A stretch of DNA of 36,608 nt from Colwellia sp. C1TZA3 (GCF_007954265.1 NZ_VOLS01000043.1:1-36608), one strand, 5' to 3'. Shown: positions 27,084 through 36,499, counted from the first letter of the stretch. Translations and numbers: made by a program. Notes: generated by a model not told the origin, from the sequence alone.

Positions 27084-29993
27084 ATGAGCAAAAAGAATAA
27101 TTTATTTTTTAGTAAAAAATACCGGTATTTTAAGCTGTCATCGATAGTGATTTTTAAGAACATCTTGTTATTACCTTTATTTATTGTATTAACCAGTTTT
27201 ATGGTACAAAGTCAGAATCAAAACCCATATATAGGTAAAAATTTTGGTCAACAGCTATCCATAATTGAAGCCATGGTCAACAAAAACCAAGCCTTAGAGC
27301 TAATAACCTCACACATTGCAGATAAAACCTTATCAACCTTAGATAAACTCTCTATTTTAGCCAGTCAAAGTAGAATACTTCATCAATTAGGCCAACTTGA
27401 CCGTGCTATTGAGGTTGCCCAAAAAGAACAACAACTCGCTAAGGAATTTGATTTAAAACAACTTGAAGCTGACGCCTATAAAAGAGTGGGAGTTTATGCC
27501 TACTATAAGAGCAAAAATGATTTAGCTTTGCATTCATATCAACAAGCACTTAATTATTATCTCACCCTTGATGAACCCATTGCCCAAGCAAATTTATATA
27601 ATAATATTGCCTTAGTTCATGCAAAAACAAGTGAGTTTGAAAGTGCGCTATTGAGCTATCAATTAGCGGAAAAAATATATCAAAAATTTGGTAGTGAAAT
27701 CGATAAAATTGACGTGAAATTTAACATAGCTGATTTTTACTTAGAACTAAAACGCTATGATATTGCTATATCTATGTATCATGATGTAATAGAAAGACGG
27801 ATAAAGATTTCAGATAAAAAAGGCATCGTTATGGCATATAGTGATATAGGTAACGCTTATAAATATGCCGGTGACTATAAAAAAGCGGAGTACTATATGA
27901 ATCTCTCGCTTAACTCTTCTCGTAAAAATAAATATGATTTTTATACTGCCACGGTGTTATATAACTTAGCCGAACTTCATAACGACCTTCATAATATCAA
28001 CCAAGCCATAACTTATGCCAAGGAAGCTATTCGCCTAAGTATTGAACAGGAACACGATAATGCTTATACAGGGGCATTATACAGCTTAGCTAAAGCCTGT
28101 TTTTATCAAGGAAAATATGACTTGGCATTACAATATACTGAGCGTTCAAGTGAAATGGCTGAAAAAAGGAAAAATAAGGATCAAATACAATATAACCTGT
28201 CACTACAATCACTTATATATGCAGCGCAGCATAAAAACTTTAAAGCAGTTAAAAGTCAACGTGATTTTTTGCAAGTGAAATTTGAATTAGATAATAACGA
28301 ACTTAATTCAAAATTAGCCTTATTTAACTCTGATCAATTGAAACAAGAAGTAGAACAGTTAAAGCAGCAAAAACGTTTACAAGAACTCGAAGTAGAGCGC
28401 TCTTCACAAGCGCGTATTATTATTATTATTGTGGTTATTGCCATCTTACTGATTAGCTTTTTAATTGCGCGCCGAGCAATAGAGTGGCGCTCAAAACAAG
28501 CACTTGAGTCAAAAGTAAAACAAAGAACTACCGAGCTCGAATATCTAATGCAAGAGTTACAAGGTGCTAACAATATTAAAAGTCAGTTTTTAGCCAATAT
28601 GAGTCATGAAATTAGGACACCATTAACCACAGTTATTGGTCAAGCTGAAGCGATAATGAATGGTGATGTTGAGGAGGGTTTTATCGGCAAAGAAGTTAAA
28701 ATCATCCACGGTAATAGCTTACATTTACTCGAACTGACTAATAACATTCTTGACTTAAGTAAAATTGAAGCCAATAAAATAGAACTTGAAATACAATCTC
28801 AAGACCTGCACAACATTTTGCAAGAACTGGCGAATATGTTTAGCTTACAAGCGAGTTCAAAAGGCTTAACTTTTGAAATTATTCATTATTTACCAGAGCC
28901 TTTTTTAATCAAGATAGATAGTTTTCGAGTTAAACAAATTTTGATTAACTTATGCGCTAATGCGGTCAAATTCACCCCAAAAGGGCATGTGGAATTAAAC
29001 ATTAGTCAAAGCGAACACAGCTTAATTTTTAAAATTACTGACAGTGGTATCGGTATGAGCAGTTCGCAGCTGCAAAGCATATTTGAAAGCTTTACTCAGG
29101 GTGATAGTAGTATTAGCCGGCGTTTTGGTGGCACCGGCTTAGGGTTGTGTTTATCAGATCAGCTAGCCAAAATCATGGGGGGTAAAATTGAAGTTGAAAG
29201 TGAACTCAATCAAGGGAGTGTTTTTGCTTTTAGTTTACCTTGCACAGCCAGTTTGAGTGAGCAATGCAGTGAAAGTAAAATATTGTCTACGCAAGTTACT
29301 GTTGAAGAAGAGCCCATGCAATTACATGGCACTATTTTACTAGCGGAGGATCACAACGATAATCGACGACTTATTGCTCGGTTATTGGCTTCATTAGGTC
29401 TAGAGGTGTTAACCGCCCGTAACGGCTTAGAAGTGGTTGCTTTATTTGAACAACATCAACCTGGGTTAATTTTAATGGATATCCAAATGCCAGAAATGGA
29501 TGGCATCGAGGCGTTTAATATTTTGCGGCAAAAAGGCTATAAAATGCCAATTATTGCCTTAACAGCAAACGCTATGTCACATGAAATAGTGCACTATTTA
29601 TCCTTAGGCTTTAATGGTCATTTATCTAAACCTATTGAACGAAATGTTTTTATACCAACGATTGCAAAATTTTACGATGGCAGTCTTTTATATGAAAAGG
29701 CGAGTGAAATTTTTAGTAACCTTGATATGTCAGATTTAGTGCAAAAATTTAAATCAAATTTGGTATTAGAGCAGCAAGACTTAGTGTTACACATTAATAA
29801 TAATGACTCTGATCAACTGGCCAGGTTGTCGCACCGCATTGCGGGTGCTGCGCAAATGTTTGGCTTTGCTGAGCTATCTAAGTGTGCTTTGCAACTAGAA
29901 ATGGTCATTAAAAGTAATCAAAATAATCAAAGCTTAGTGGTTAATCATCACACCCAACAATTGTTGAATGAAATAGACCACGTGTTATGGTAA
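27084..29993 (+). CDS. TPR-containing hybrid sensor histidine kinase (HisKA-HATPase-REC-Hpt), paralog 2
   Basis: 969 residues with the same order of domains as the gene before it: N-terminal membrane helix (about 25-42) after a longer basic lead, TPR sensor, membrane helix (about 444-463), HisKA H508, HATPase, receiver D799 with acidic pair AEDH, and Hpt H917 in LSHRIAGAAQMFGF. The region from the membrane helix to the end differs from paralog 1 by scattered substitutions only. The TPR part (about residues 160-330) is far more diverged. This suggests two sensors for different signals feeding a common downstream partner. The ATG has only a weak ribosome site. Gene conversion may have kept the kinase halves alike. 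Confidence 0.92.
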   Translation: MSKKNNLFFSKKYRYFKLSSIVIFKNILLLPLFIVLTSFMVQSQNQNPYIGKNFGQQLSIIEAMVNKNQALELITSHIADKTLSTLDKLSILASQSRILHQLGQLDRAIEVAQKEQQLAKEFDLKQLEADAYKRVGVYAYYKSKNDLALHSYQQALNYYLTLDEPIAQANLYNNIALVHAKTSEFESALLSYQLAEKIYQKFGSEIDKIDVKFNIADFYLELKRYDIAISMYHDVIERRIKISDKKGIVMAYSDIGNAYKYAGDYKKAEYYMNLSLNSSRKNKYDFYTATVLYNLAELHNDLHNINQAITYAKEAIRLSIEQEHDNAYTGALYSLAKACFYQGKYDLALQYTERSSEMAEKRKNKDQIQYNLSLQSLIYAAQHKNFKAVKSQRDFLQVKFELDNNELNSKLALFNSDQLKQEVEQLKQQKRLQELEVERSSQARIIIIIVVIAILLISFLIARRAIEWRSKQALESKVKQRTTELEYLMQELQGANNIKSQFLANMSHEIRTPLTTVIGQAEAIMNGDVEEGFIGKEVKIIHGNSLHLLELTNNILDLSKIEANKIELEIQSQDLHNILQELANMFSLQASSKGLTFEIIHYLPEPFLIKIDSFRVKQILINLCANAVKFTPKGHVELNISQSEHSLIFKITDSGIGMSSSQLQSIFESFTQGDSSISRRFGGTGLGLCLSDQLAKIMGGKIEVESELNQGSVFAFSLPCTASLSEQCSESKILSTQVTVEEEPMQLHGTILLAEDHNDNRRLIARLLASLGLEVLTARNGLEVVALFEQHQPGLILMDIQMPEMDGIEAFNILRQKGYKMPIIALTANAMSHEIVHYLSLGFNGHLSKPIERNVFIPTIAKFYDGSLLYEKASEIFSNLDMSDLVQKFKSNLVLEQQDLVLHINNNDSDQLARLSHRIAGAAQMFGFAELSKCALQLEMVIKSNQNNQSLVVNHHTQQLLNEIDHVLW

Positions 29994-30245
29994 GCCGTAT
30001 TTAAGCAAGCTTATTGATATTGAAAAGTTGCTTGGTGTATTTTATCAGCTAAGGCCTGTATAAACCTTAGCTGCCATCAGTAAATGCTAGATTGCCACTT
30101 TGAATATAGGCTTGAACATTCTTAAAGCATAATGCTTAATAGCGTGCTCTCATGTCTACTATTTTAATTTTTTGGTTGGTAACATTAATCCTACCTAGCA
30201 AAATTTTGCTATAGCCAAGTATAGCCAAGTAAAAGAAAAAGAGCC
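29994..30245. other. Gene-free region after the kinases
   Basis: AGCTAAGG (30047-30054) and CCTTAGCT (30065-30072) form a perfect 8-bp hairpin with a 10-base loop but no T run. A short direct repeat, TATAGCCAAG x 2, lies at about 30211-30231. Nothing else is recognised. Confidence 0.4.
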
Positions 30246-30563
30246 TTAGAACTTAAGCTTACCCATTAACATGTCTTTATACATAACCCAGTCACCCAGT
30301 AGGCTATAGCAAGGATATGTGAAGGTAGCTGGTTTATTCTTCTCAAAGAAAAAATGACCAAGCCAAGCAAAGCCATAACCCAGTAAAGGCAAAGTCCATA
30401 GTAATGGCCAAGCAGCATTAATTAAGATATAGGCCAGAGTGATTATAATTAAACTAGAGCCCATAAAATGCAGCCTTCTGGAGATAATATTTTGATGTTG
30501 GCTTAAATAAAAGGGATAAAACGATCTGAAGTTTTTATATTGTTTAATTTGTGCATTAGTCAT
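30246..30563 (-). CDS. Mpo1-like (DUF962) membrane protein
   Basis: 105 residues. It shows the DUF962 pattern: FYPFYLSQHQN with H23, RRLHFMG with H32, then GYGFAWLGHFFFEKNKP with H70. Two membrane stretches lie at about 37-51 and 53-68. Yeast Mpo1 of this family is an Fe2+ dioxygenase acting on 2-hydroxy fatty acids and uses conserved histidines; the bacterial role is not established. The start follows the LysE-family gene by 9 bases, with TTAGG upstream, so the two are an operon. Confidence 0.8.
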   Translation of the reverse strand: MTNAQIKQYKNFRSFYPFYLSQHQNIISRRLHFMGSSLIIITLAYILINAAWPLLWTLPLLGYGFAWLGHFFFEKNKPATFTYPCYSLLGDWVMYKDMLMGKLKF

Positions 30564-30572
30564 AACAATTAC

Positions 30573-31217
30573 CTAATTTATTTTGCTAGCCAGTACTTTT
30601 AGGCCGATTAAAACCATAGCGCCACCAAGTACCCGATCGATCCAATGACCTAAGTGTTGAAATTTTTCATTAACACTTGGCCGAGAAAGTAAAACCACAA
30701 CAGTAGAAAACCACAGTAACTGTAATATCATCATCCAGACACCGTAAATAACTAAATGCAATATCGGTAAATTAGGCGATAAAACCACAGTAAACAACGC
30801 CACAAAGTATACTGGCGCTTTTGGGTTTAAGGCATTACATAAAAATCCTTTCGCAATCGCACTTAACTTGGCATGTTTTTTTAGCGTTTGCTGCTCGCTG
30901 AACTCGTCGACAGGGTCAATTTTACTCATTGGTTTAGCCCTTAAACCTTGTACACCTAAGTAGATCAAATAGCCACCACCGATAATTTTTATCGCCCACA
31001 ACGCGGTTGCTGAGTTAGCAATAACAGCAGCTAAACCTAGTGCAGAATAAATAATATGTACTGACAAGCCCAATGCAATGCCAATACTGACCATAAAGCC
31101 TGTTTGTTTGCCGTTAGATAAGGTTTGCTGTGACACCAAAACAAAATCTGGTCCTGGCGATGCCGCCGCCAATAAATGGATGGAAGTTATTAATAGTAAG
31201 CCTTGCATTAAATCCAT
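30573..31217 (-). CDS. LysE/RhtB-family amino-acid exporter
   Basis: 214 residues with about six membrane helices. The N-terminal HLLAAASPGPDFVLV and the following GFMVSIGIALGL are typical of the LysE/RhtB translocators that export amino acids such as homoserine, threonine or leucine. The second signature, GFLCNALNPKAPVYFVALF, is also present. AGGGAACG lies before the ATG. It is the first gene of the two-gene unit with the DUF962 protein. The substrate is not predictable. Confidence 0.9.
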   Translation of the reverse strand: MDLMQGLLLITSIHLLAAASPGPDFVLVSQQTLSNGKQTGFMVSIGIALGLSVHIIYSALGLAAVIANSATALWAIKIIGGGYLIYLGVQGLRAKPMSKIDPVDEFSEQQTLKKHAKLSAIAKGFLCNALNPKAPVYFVALFTVVLSPNLPILHLVIYGVWMMILQLLWFSTVVVLLSRPSVNEKFQHLGHWIDRVLGGAMVLIGLKVLASKIN

Positions 31218-31277
31218 CAGCGTTCCCTAAACAGTAGCCTAAAATGTATTATCGTAAGATAGCCTGAAAAGCGACTA

Positions 31278-31436
31278 ATACCAATTACATTAAGTTATTG
31301 CTCACTTGTACTGGTTAAAATAGCTCAAGGCTGTGTTGCTCTCAATCCCAATAGCCAGCTATTGCTCAATCGAGCGCCTTACCTTGAGTCATTTTTCCTG
31401 CGCACAACAAGATCACAAACTTAATGGAACCGGTAT
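31278..31436 (+). mobile_element. MITE-like element family A, copy 3
   Basis: About 159 bases with the same interior as 12491-12650 and 14385-14543. The ends are slightly different: ATACCAATTACATTAAGTT and AACTTAATGGAACCGGTAT. It lies 61 bases upstream of the LysE-family start, probably within or next to its promoter. Confidence 0.88.
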
Positions 31437-32023
31437 AATAACACCAATGTTGGTAACATTATAAAAACTCATCACTAAATTTACATGGCTAAAATATAGC
31501 TGCAAATTAGTTTATAAAGCATAAATCATTGCTAGTGCCCCCACTTGTGTTGAGTGCGCTAAAATGCCGGTAGGCAATTAATTTATAAACAAATTAAATA
31601 ACTTTTGCTAAGATGTTGTTTAAATAAAGTGAGCAGGTACTAACTTTATACAAGTGAATTTGGTTTTATTTTTAGAAGGCATTTAGTTCTGCTTTTTTAG
31701 CTCGACATATTCAACAAATCAGTATTAAGGTGTTAAACTATTAACTGATTGAATATGAATATTAAGTTATGTATATTTAATAAGAACTTCAGTTAGGCAT
31801 TTATAGTACTAGAACGTGAGGTCGTAAGCTAATAAGTTGTTTTATTTAGCAACTAAGCTGAAGTAGCACCAAGAGTGCATTAGACTAAGCCCAAAGCAGT
31901 CACGTAACAAATTGTTCAAGTGATTGATAACTACATCGGGCTGTAGTCATCCTAAATCAACAGCAATTTTTTCAACCGCTTAAAATAAGTAATACATGCT
32001 AAAACTGTGGAGTGAGATCGTGA
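31437..32023. other. Gene-free region upstream of the GGDEF-EAL gene
   Basis: About 590 AT-rich bases. No gene, tRNA or recognisable riboswitch is seen; I looked for a cyclic-di-GMP riboswitch and found no convincing match. AAATCAGT (31718 on) and ACTGATT (31743 on) could form a weak stem. A long untranslated leader is possible. Confidence 0.35.
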
Positions 32024-35000
32024 ATGTTCAAATCGAAAACTAATAAAGCAATGTTAGAGTATGTCGAGAGTATCATTAACACGGTGCGGGAACCTTTAGT
32101 TGCGCTAGATCAGAACTTAAGGGTAGTCACTGTAAGCCGTTCCTTTTACAAACTTTTTAAGGTCAAGCCTGAAAATACCATCGGGCATCTTATTTATGAG
32201 TTGGATAATAAGCAATTCGATATTGAGCTACTGCGAAACCTACTTGAAACCATCTTGCCTCAGAAAAACAGCTTTGATGACTATGTGGTTGAACATGACT
32301 TTGCCACCATTGGTCGACGAATCATGCTGTTTAATGCTCGAAAAATTGCACAAACTGAAGGCAGCGAAATTATTTTATTGGCTATCGAGGACATCACCGG
32401 ACGGGCAGATGAATTAGTTATTGCCAACAAAGAAAAATATAAGTTGTCAGACAAATTAGACACCGCCAACGAAGAGAAAAGTAGGCTGGTAGATGAACTA
32501 GACATCGCCAAAGAAGAAAAAGATAAACGAGCAAATGAGCTGGTTATCGTCAAAGAAGAGAAAGATAAGCGAGAAAATGAGCTAATTATCGCTAAAAAAG
32601 AAAAGAATAAACTGGTAGATAAACTAATTATCGCCAAAGAAGAGAAAGATAAGCGGGCAGACGAACTGGTCATCGCCAAAGAAGAAAAAGATAAACGAGC
32701 AAATGAGCTGGTTATCGTCAAAGAAGAGAAAGATAAGCGAGAAAATGAGCTAATTATCGCTAAAAAAGAGAAGAATAAACTGGTAGATAAACTAATTATC
32801 GCCAAAGAAGAGAAAGAGAAGCGGGCAGACGAACTGGTCATCGCCAAAGAAGAAAAAGATAAACGAGCAAATGAGCTGGTTATCGTCAAAGAAGAGAAAG
32901 ATAAGCGAGAAAATGAGCTAATTATCGCTAAAAAAGAGAAGAATAAACTGGTAGATAAACTAATTATCGCCAAAGAAGAGAAAGATAAGCGGGCAGACGA
33001 ACTGGTCATCGCCAAAGAAGATAAAAGTAAACGAGCAGACGAACTGGTCATCGCCAAAGAAGAGAAAAGTAAGCGAGCAGATGAACTGGTTATCGCCAAA
33101 GAAGAGAAAAATAAGCGAGCAGATGAACTGGTTATCGTCAAAGAAGAGAAAGATAAGTTAGCAGACGAATTAGACACGGTTAACGAAGAGAAAGATAAAC
33201 AAGCAGATGAACTAGGCATTGCCAACGAAGAAAAAGACAAGCGAGAAGATGAGCTAGTCATCGCCTTTGAAGAGAAAAGTAAACTGGTAGATGAATTAGT
33301 CATCGTCAAAGAAGAGAAAGATAAGCGAGTAGATGAATTAGTCACAGCCAAAGAAGAGAAAGATCAGCTGGCTGATGAATTAGACATTGCCAACGAAGAA
33401 AAAGATAAACGAGCAGATGAATTAGTCATCGCCGAAGAAGAAAAGGGTAGGCGAGCCGATGAACTAGGTATCGCCAACGAAGAGAAAGTTAAGCGCGCAG
33501 ATGAACTAATCATAGCGAACAAAGAATTGGCTTTTCAAAACAAAGAAAAAGACAAGCGGGCAGATGAACTGGTTATTGCCAACAAAGAAAAAGATAAACG
33601 TGCTGAGGAGTTAATTCTTGCGAACAATGAACTTGCCTTTCAAAATAAAGAAAAAGATAAGCGCGCAGACGAATTAGGCGTTGCTAACAAAGAAAAAGAT
33701 AAGCGAGCAGGTGAGTTAGTCATTGTGAACCAAGAACTTGCTTCTCAAAACAAAGAGAAGGATAAGCGGGCAGATGAACTCGGGATTGCCAATAAAGAGA
33801 AAGATAAGCGAGCCGATGAACTCGTTATTGCCAACAAAGAGAAAGACAAGCGCGCCGATGAATTAGTTATTGCCAATAAAGAGAAAGACAAGCGCGCTGA
33901 CGAGTTAATTATTGCGAACAAAGAACTAGCCTTTCAAAACAAAGAGAAAGATAAGCGAGCCGATGAATTAAGTATCGCCAATGAAGAGAAAGAAGGTCTG
34001 TTAAGAAAGCTTAAGCGCGCTGCGAGTGTTTTTAGTCACGCGAATGAGGGCATCATGATAACTGATGCCACCGCAACTATTACTGAAGTTAACGAAACTT
34101 TCAGCCGTATTACGGGTTACACTTCTGAGGAAATGTTGGGGAAAAACCCAAGCATACTGCAATCTGGTCGTCAGTCGTCAGAATTTTATGCCGAAATGTG
34201 GGCTACGCTACTAACACAAGGCAACTGGCGTGGTGAGTTATGGAATCGCCGTAAAAATGGTGAAATTTTCCCGGTCATGCTGACCATCAGCGCGGTAAAA
34301 AATAGCGCTGGTTTGGTGCAGCACTACGTTTCATTATGCACTGACATTACAACCATGAAGGCGTATCAAGGGCAACTTGAAGATATTGCTCACTACGATG
34401 TACTGACCAAGCTGCCTAACCGTGTATTATTGGCAGACCGTTTAAGCCAAGGTATGGCAAAGTGTCAACATCGTCATCAGTCATTAGCGGTGGCGTTTAT
34501 GGACTTAGATGGTTTTAAAGAAGTCAATGATAACCATGGCCATAATGTTGGGGATGAACTACTGATTGCTGTGTCAAAACGGATGAAAAATGCCTTACGT
34601 GAAGGTGATACTTTAGCACGTATTGGCGGTGATGAATTTATTGCTGTTATGGGTGGTTTAGAAAATTTTGAGGATAGTCAGCCTATATTAGACCGTCTAT
34701 TAAAGGCTGCTGCTGCCCCTGTTCGCATTGGTAATGAGGTTATACAAGTTTCAGCAAGTATTGGTGTGACTCTTTATCCACAAGATAGCTCAGATGCAGA
34801 CCAACTTATGCGTCATGCTGACCAAGCTATGTATGTTGCTAAGCAAGAAGGCAAGAACAGTGTTCGCTTATTTGATACCGCTCAAGAAAGCGCGAGTAAA
34901 ACGCAACTAGAAAGTATTGATGATATTCGCCTAGCTTTGGAGCGACATGAATTTGTGCTGTATTATCAGCCGAAGGTGAATATGCACACTGGTGCAGTGA

Positions 35001-35701
35001 TAGGCGTAGAAGCTTTAATTCGCTGGCAGCACCCGATTCGTGGTTTAGTACCACCTTTAGAATTTCTGCCAGTAATTGAAAATCAAGCTATTAGTTTGGA
35101 ACTAGGTGAATGGGTTATCACTAGTGCCTTGAGCCAAATAAGTCAGTGGCAGAATATGGCAATTAACCTACCTATCAGTGTCAATATCAGTGGTTATCAG
35201 TTACAACAAGCTAACTTCGCAGAGCGCTTAGCGGCATTATTGGCCGCTCATTCTGAGGTGAGTCCATACTGTTTAGAATTGGAAATACTGGAAACCAGTG
35301 TGTTATATGATATCAGCAAAGTATCTGCAACGATGAATGCATGCCATGAACTTGGTGTAAGCTTTGCCTTAGATGACTTTGGTACAGGGTATTCATCACT
35401 TACTCACCTAAGACGTTTGCCAGCACAATTGATTAAAATCGACCAGAGCTTTGTGCGCGACATGTTAGACGATGTCGACGATTGCGCGATTGTTGAAGGC
35501 GTAATAGGACTCGCTAAAGCATTCAGGCGTGACGTAATAGCCGAAGGTGTAGAAACTATCGCTCATGGAGCTGCACTGTTGCAACTGGGGTGTGAGTTGG
35601 CGCAGGGCTATGGCATTGCTCGACCCATGCCTGGGAGTGATATTCCACAATGGCTATCTCAATGGAGAGCTGATAATTCATGGCTTATTGAGCCAAACTG
35701 A
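32024..35701 (+). CDS. PAS - long heptad-repeat coiled coil - PAS - GGDEF - EAL cyclic-di-GMP protein
   Basis: 1225 residues with no membrane segment. PAS-like domain at about 10-128 (REPLVALDQNLRVVT, FATIGRRIMLFNAR). Residues 135-666 are 36 tandem units of 14 residues, type KEEKDKRADELVIA, with four extra 7-residue inserts (NKELAFQ type); all lengths are multiples of seven, so the heptad phase is kept. A second PAS domain lies at about 667-785 (ANEGIMITD, GNWRGELWNRRKNGE). In the GGDEF domain GGDEF is at 868-872, preceded by an intact inhibitory RxxD site (REGD). In the EAL domain E996 in EALIRW, the ELEILE segment, DDFGTGYS, KID and EGVET are all present. Both making and breaking cyclic-di-GMP are possible. 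GGAG lies 11 bases before the ATG. Confidence 0.93.
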   Translation: MFKSKTNKAMLEYVESIINTVREPLVALDQNLRVVTVSRSFYKLFKVKPENTIGHLIYELDNKQFDIELLRNLLETILPQKNSFDDYVVEHDFATIGRRIMLFNARKIAQTEGSEIILLAIEDITGRADELVIANKEKYKLSDKLDTANEEKSRLVDELDIAKEEKDKRANELVIVKEEKDKRENELIIAKKEKNKLVDKLIIAKEEKDKRADELVIAKEEKDKRANELVIVKEEKDKRENELIIAKKEKNKLVDKLIIAKEEKEKRADELVIAKEEKDKRANELVIVKEEKDKRENELIIAKKEKNKLVDKLIIAKEEKDKRADELVIAKEDKSKRADELVIAKEEKSKRADELVIAKEEKNKRADELVIVKEEKDKLADELDTVNEEKDKQADELGIANEEKDKREDELVIAFEEKSKLVDELVIVKEEKDKRVDELVTAKEEKDQLADELDIANEEKDKRADELVIAEEEKGRRADELGIANEEKVKRADELIIANKELAFQNKEKDKRADELVIANKEKDKRAEELILANNELAFQNKEKDKRADELGVANKEKDKRAGELVIVNQELASQNKEKDKRADELGIANKEKDKRADELVIANKEKDKRADELVIANKEKDKRADELIIANKELAFQNKEKDKRADELSIANEEKEGLLRKLKRAASVFSHANEGIMITDATATITEVNETFSRITGYTSEEMLGKNPSILQSGRQSSEFYAEMWATLLTQGNWRGELWNRRKNGEIFPVMLTISAVKNSAGLVQHYVSLCTDITTMKAYQGQLEDIAHYDVLTKLPNRVLLADRLSQGMAKCQHRHQSLAVAFMDLDGFKEVNDNHGHNVGDELLIAVSKRMKNALREGDTLARIGGDEFIAVMGGLENFEDSQPILDRLLKAAAAPVRIGNEVIQVSASIGVTLYPQDSSDADQLMRHADQAMYVAKQEGKNSVRLFDTAQESASKTQLESIDDIRLALERHEFVLYYQPKVNMHTGAVIGVEALIRWQHPIRGLVPPLEFLPVIENQAISLELGEWVITSALSQISQWQNMAINLPISVNISGYQLQQANFAERLAALLAAHSEVSPYCLELEILETSVLYDISKVSATMNACHELGVSFALDDFGTGYSSLTHLRRLPAQLIKIDQSFVRDMLDDVDDCAIVEGVIGLAKAFRRDVIAEGVETIAHGAALLQLGCELAQGYGIARPMPGSDIPQWLSQWRADNSWLIEPN
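32426..34021 (+). repeat. In-gene tandem repeat, 42-bp unit x 36
   Basis: The coding repeat of the GGDEF-EAL protein. Within it, 32510-33013 is three near-identical copies of a 168-bp block (four units each), showing recent block duplication. Flanking units differ more. Four 21-bp inserts occur in the 3' third (33520-33950). A long open frame on the opposite strand through this region is an artefact of the repeat. Confidence 0.95.
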
Positions 35702-35732
35702 CTCTGACCACTAAGCCGTTATACTCGTCTAT

Positions 35733-36194
35733 TATACCCGCTCCACTTCAAGGTGCAGGTTTGTGCAAGTCGAGAAAGGGTTAGGTACCAGGCATGAATT
35801 GAAGAGAATAGTTATTCTTGGCAACTGCTCCTGCGTTGCTCTAATAACCCACATCCCTGTGGGAATATTGTCGAAATCCATAACGCCACAGATGACCCTT
35901 TATCGGCTTGCCCGTAGGGAGCTAAGCTAGAAAACCAGTCCAGCGTTGCATACATGGATATATGTACTTAGGTTTTGTCTGGAACAAAAAACCTGTGCAC
36001 TACTTGGTAAGGTTCCTACATGGCCGTTCTTAGCCATCCATGGCTCCACGGCATTAGTACTTCCATGCACGTCGATGTAGGACATTAGGGTAACGCAGGA
36101 GCAGTTACCGAGAATAACCATTATCTTCGTATTGCGCCTTGAGCTGATTTCCTAGCTTAACGCTGAAACTGCATCTTGAAGTGGAACGGGTATA
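35733..36194. mobile_element. Foldback element with about 120-bp imperfect inverted ends
   Basis: The left end TATACCCGCTCCACTTCAAG and right end (inverse) TATACCCGTTCCACTTCAAG match, and a second block, GGCAACTGCTCCTGCGTT on the left against GGTAACTGCTCCTGCGTT on the right, continues the arms to about 35853 and 36075. There is no transposase. The centre holds a hairpin AGGTTTT...AAAAACCT (35971-35994) and a copy of the paired TCCA-loop repeat (36033-36069). It probably moved with the help of another transposase. Confidence 0.8.
36033..36069. repeat. Paired TCCA-loop hairpin repeat, copy 4
   Basis: GCCA-TCCA-TGGC (36033-36044) is intact. Thirteen bases on, TACT-TCCA-TGCA (36058-36069) is the second unit with a damaged stem. 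The linker GGCATTAG matches the ACATTAG linker of copy 2 after 5S. Confidence 0.6.
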
Positions 36195-36312
36195 GAGGGC
36201 ATCATGGCATCGTAATTTGCATCGTAATTTGCACCGTTAGCCACCAGTGCTTCGGACTTACCCGCGATAATGGTTTCTATAGTCTAAGTTATTATTTATA
36301 TTGAGAAGTATT

Positions 36313-36429
36313 ATGATGAAAGATGCAAAAAATGAAGTTGCGGATGAAGTTAAAGCAAAACTATTGTATTGGCGTAATATAAAAAGTAAGAGAAATAAAG
36401 CCTCTTGGATTCAAATAGTAAGTGCATAA
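36313..36429 (+). CDS. Possible 38-residue small protein
   Basis: ATGATGAAAGATGC opens a frame of basic and helical character (MMKDAKNEVADEVKAKLL, then YWRNIKSKRNKASWIQ) ending TAA at 36427. GAGAAG lies just upstream. It sits between the foldback element and the IS30-type transposase and may be a remnant of a longer gene. No family is recognised. Confidence 0.3.
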   Translation: MMKDAKNEVADEVKAKLLYWRNIKSKRNKASWIQIVSA

Positions 36430-36499
36430 CTTGAATAGGTAGAAAAAGTGGTCAGCTGAATATATGCTTATCGCTTTTTCTCCAGCAAGAGATGCAACA

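Noticed and set aside
31437-32023. Cyclic-di-GMP riboswitch before the GGDEF-EAL gene
   Set aside because: No segment showed the conserved core of GEMM-type riboswitches; only weak AT-rich stems were seen.
32281-33351. Long minus-strand open frame (356 codons) rich in serine, leucine and phenylalanine
   Set aside because: It is the reverse reading of the 42-bp coding repeat; its periodic composition comes from the repeat and it has no ribosome site or domain.
32426-34021. CRISPR-like regular repeats
   Set aside because: The 42-bp period is a continuous coding repeat with no unique spacers.
35927-36121. Minus-strand open frame inside the foldback element
   Set aside because: It is made of the inverted arms and hairpin repeats, with no ribosome site; repeat sequence, not a gene.
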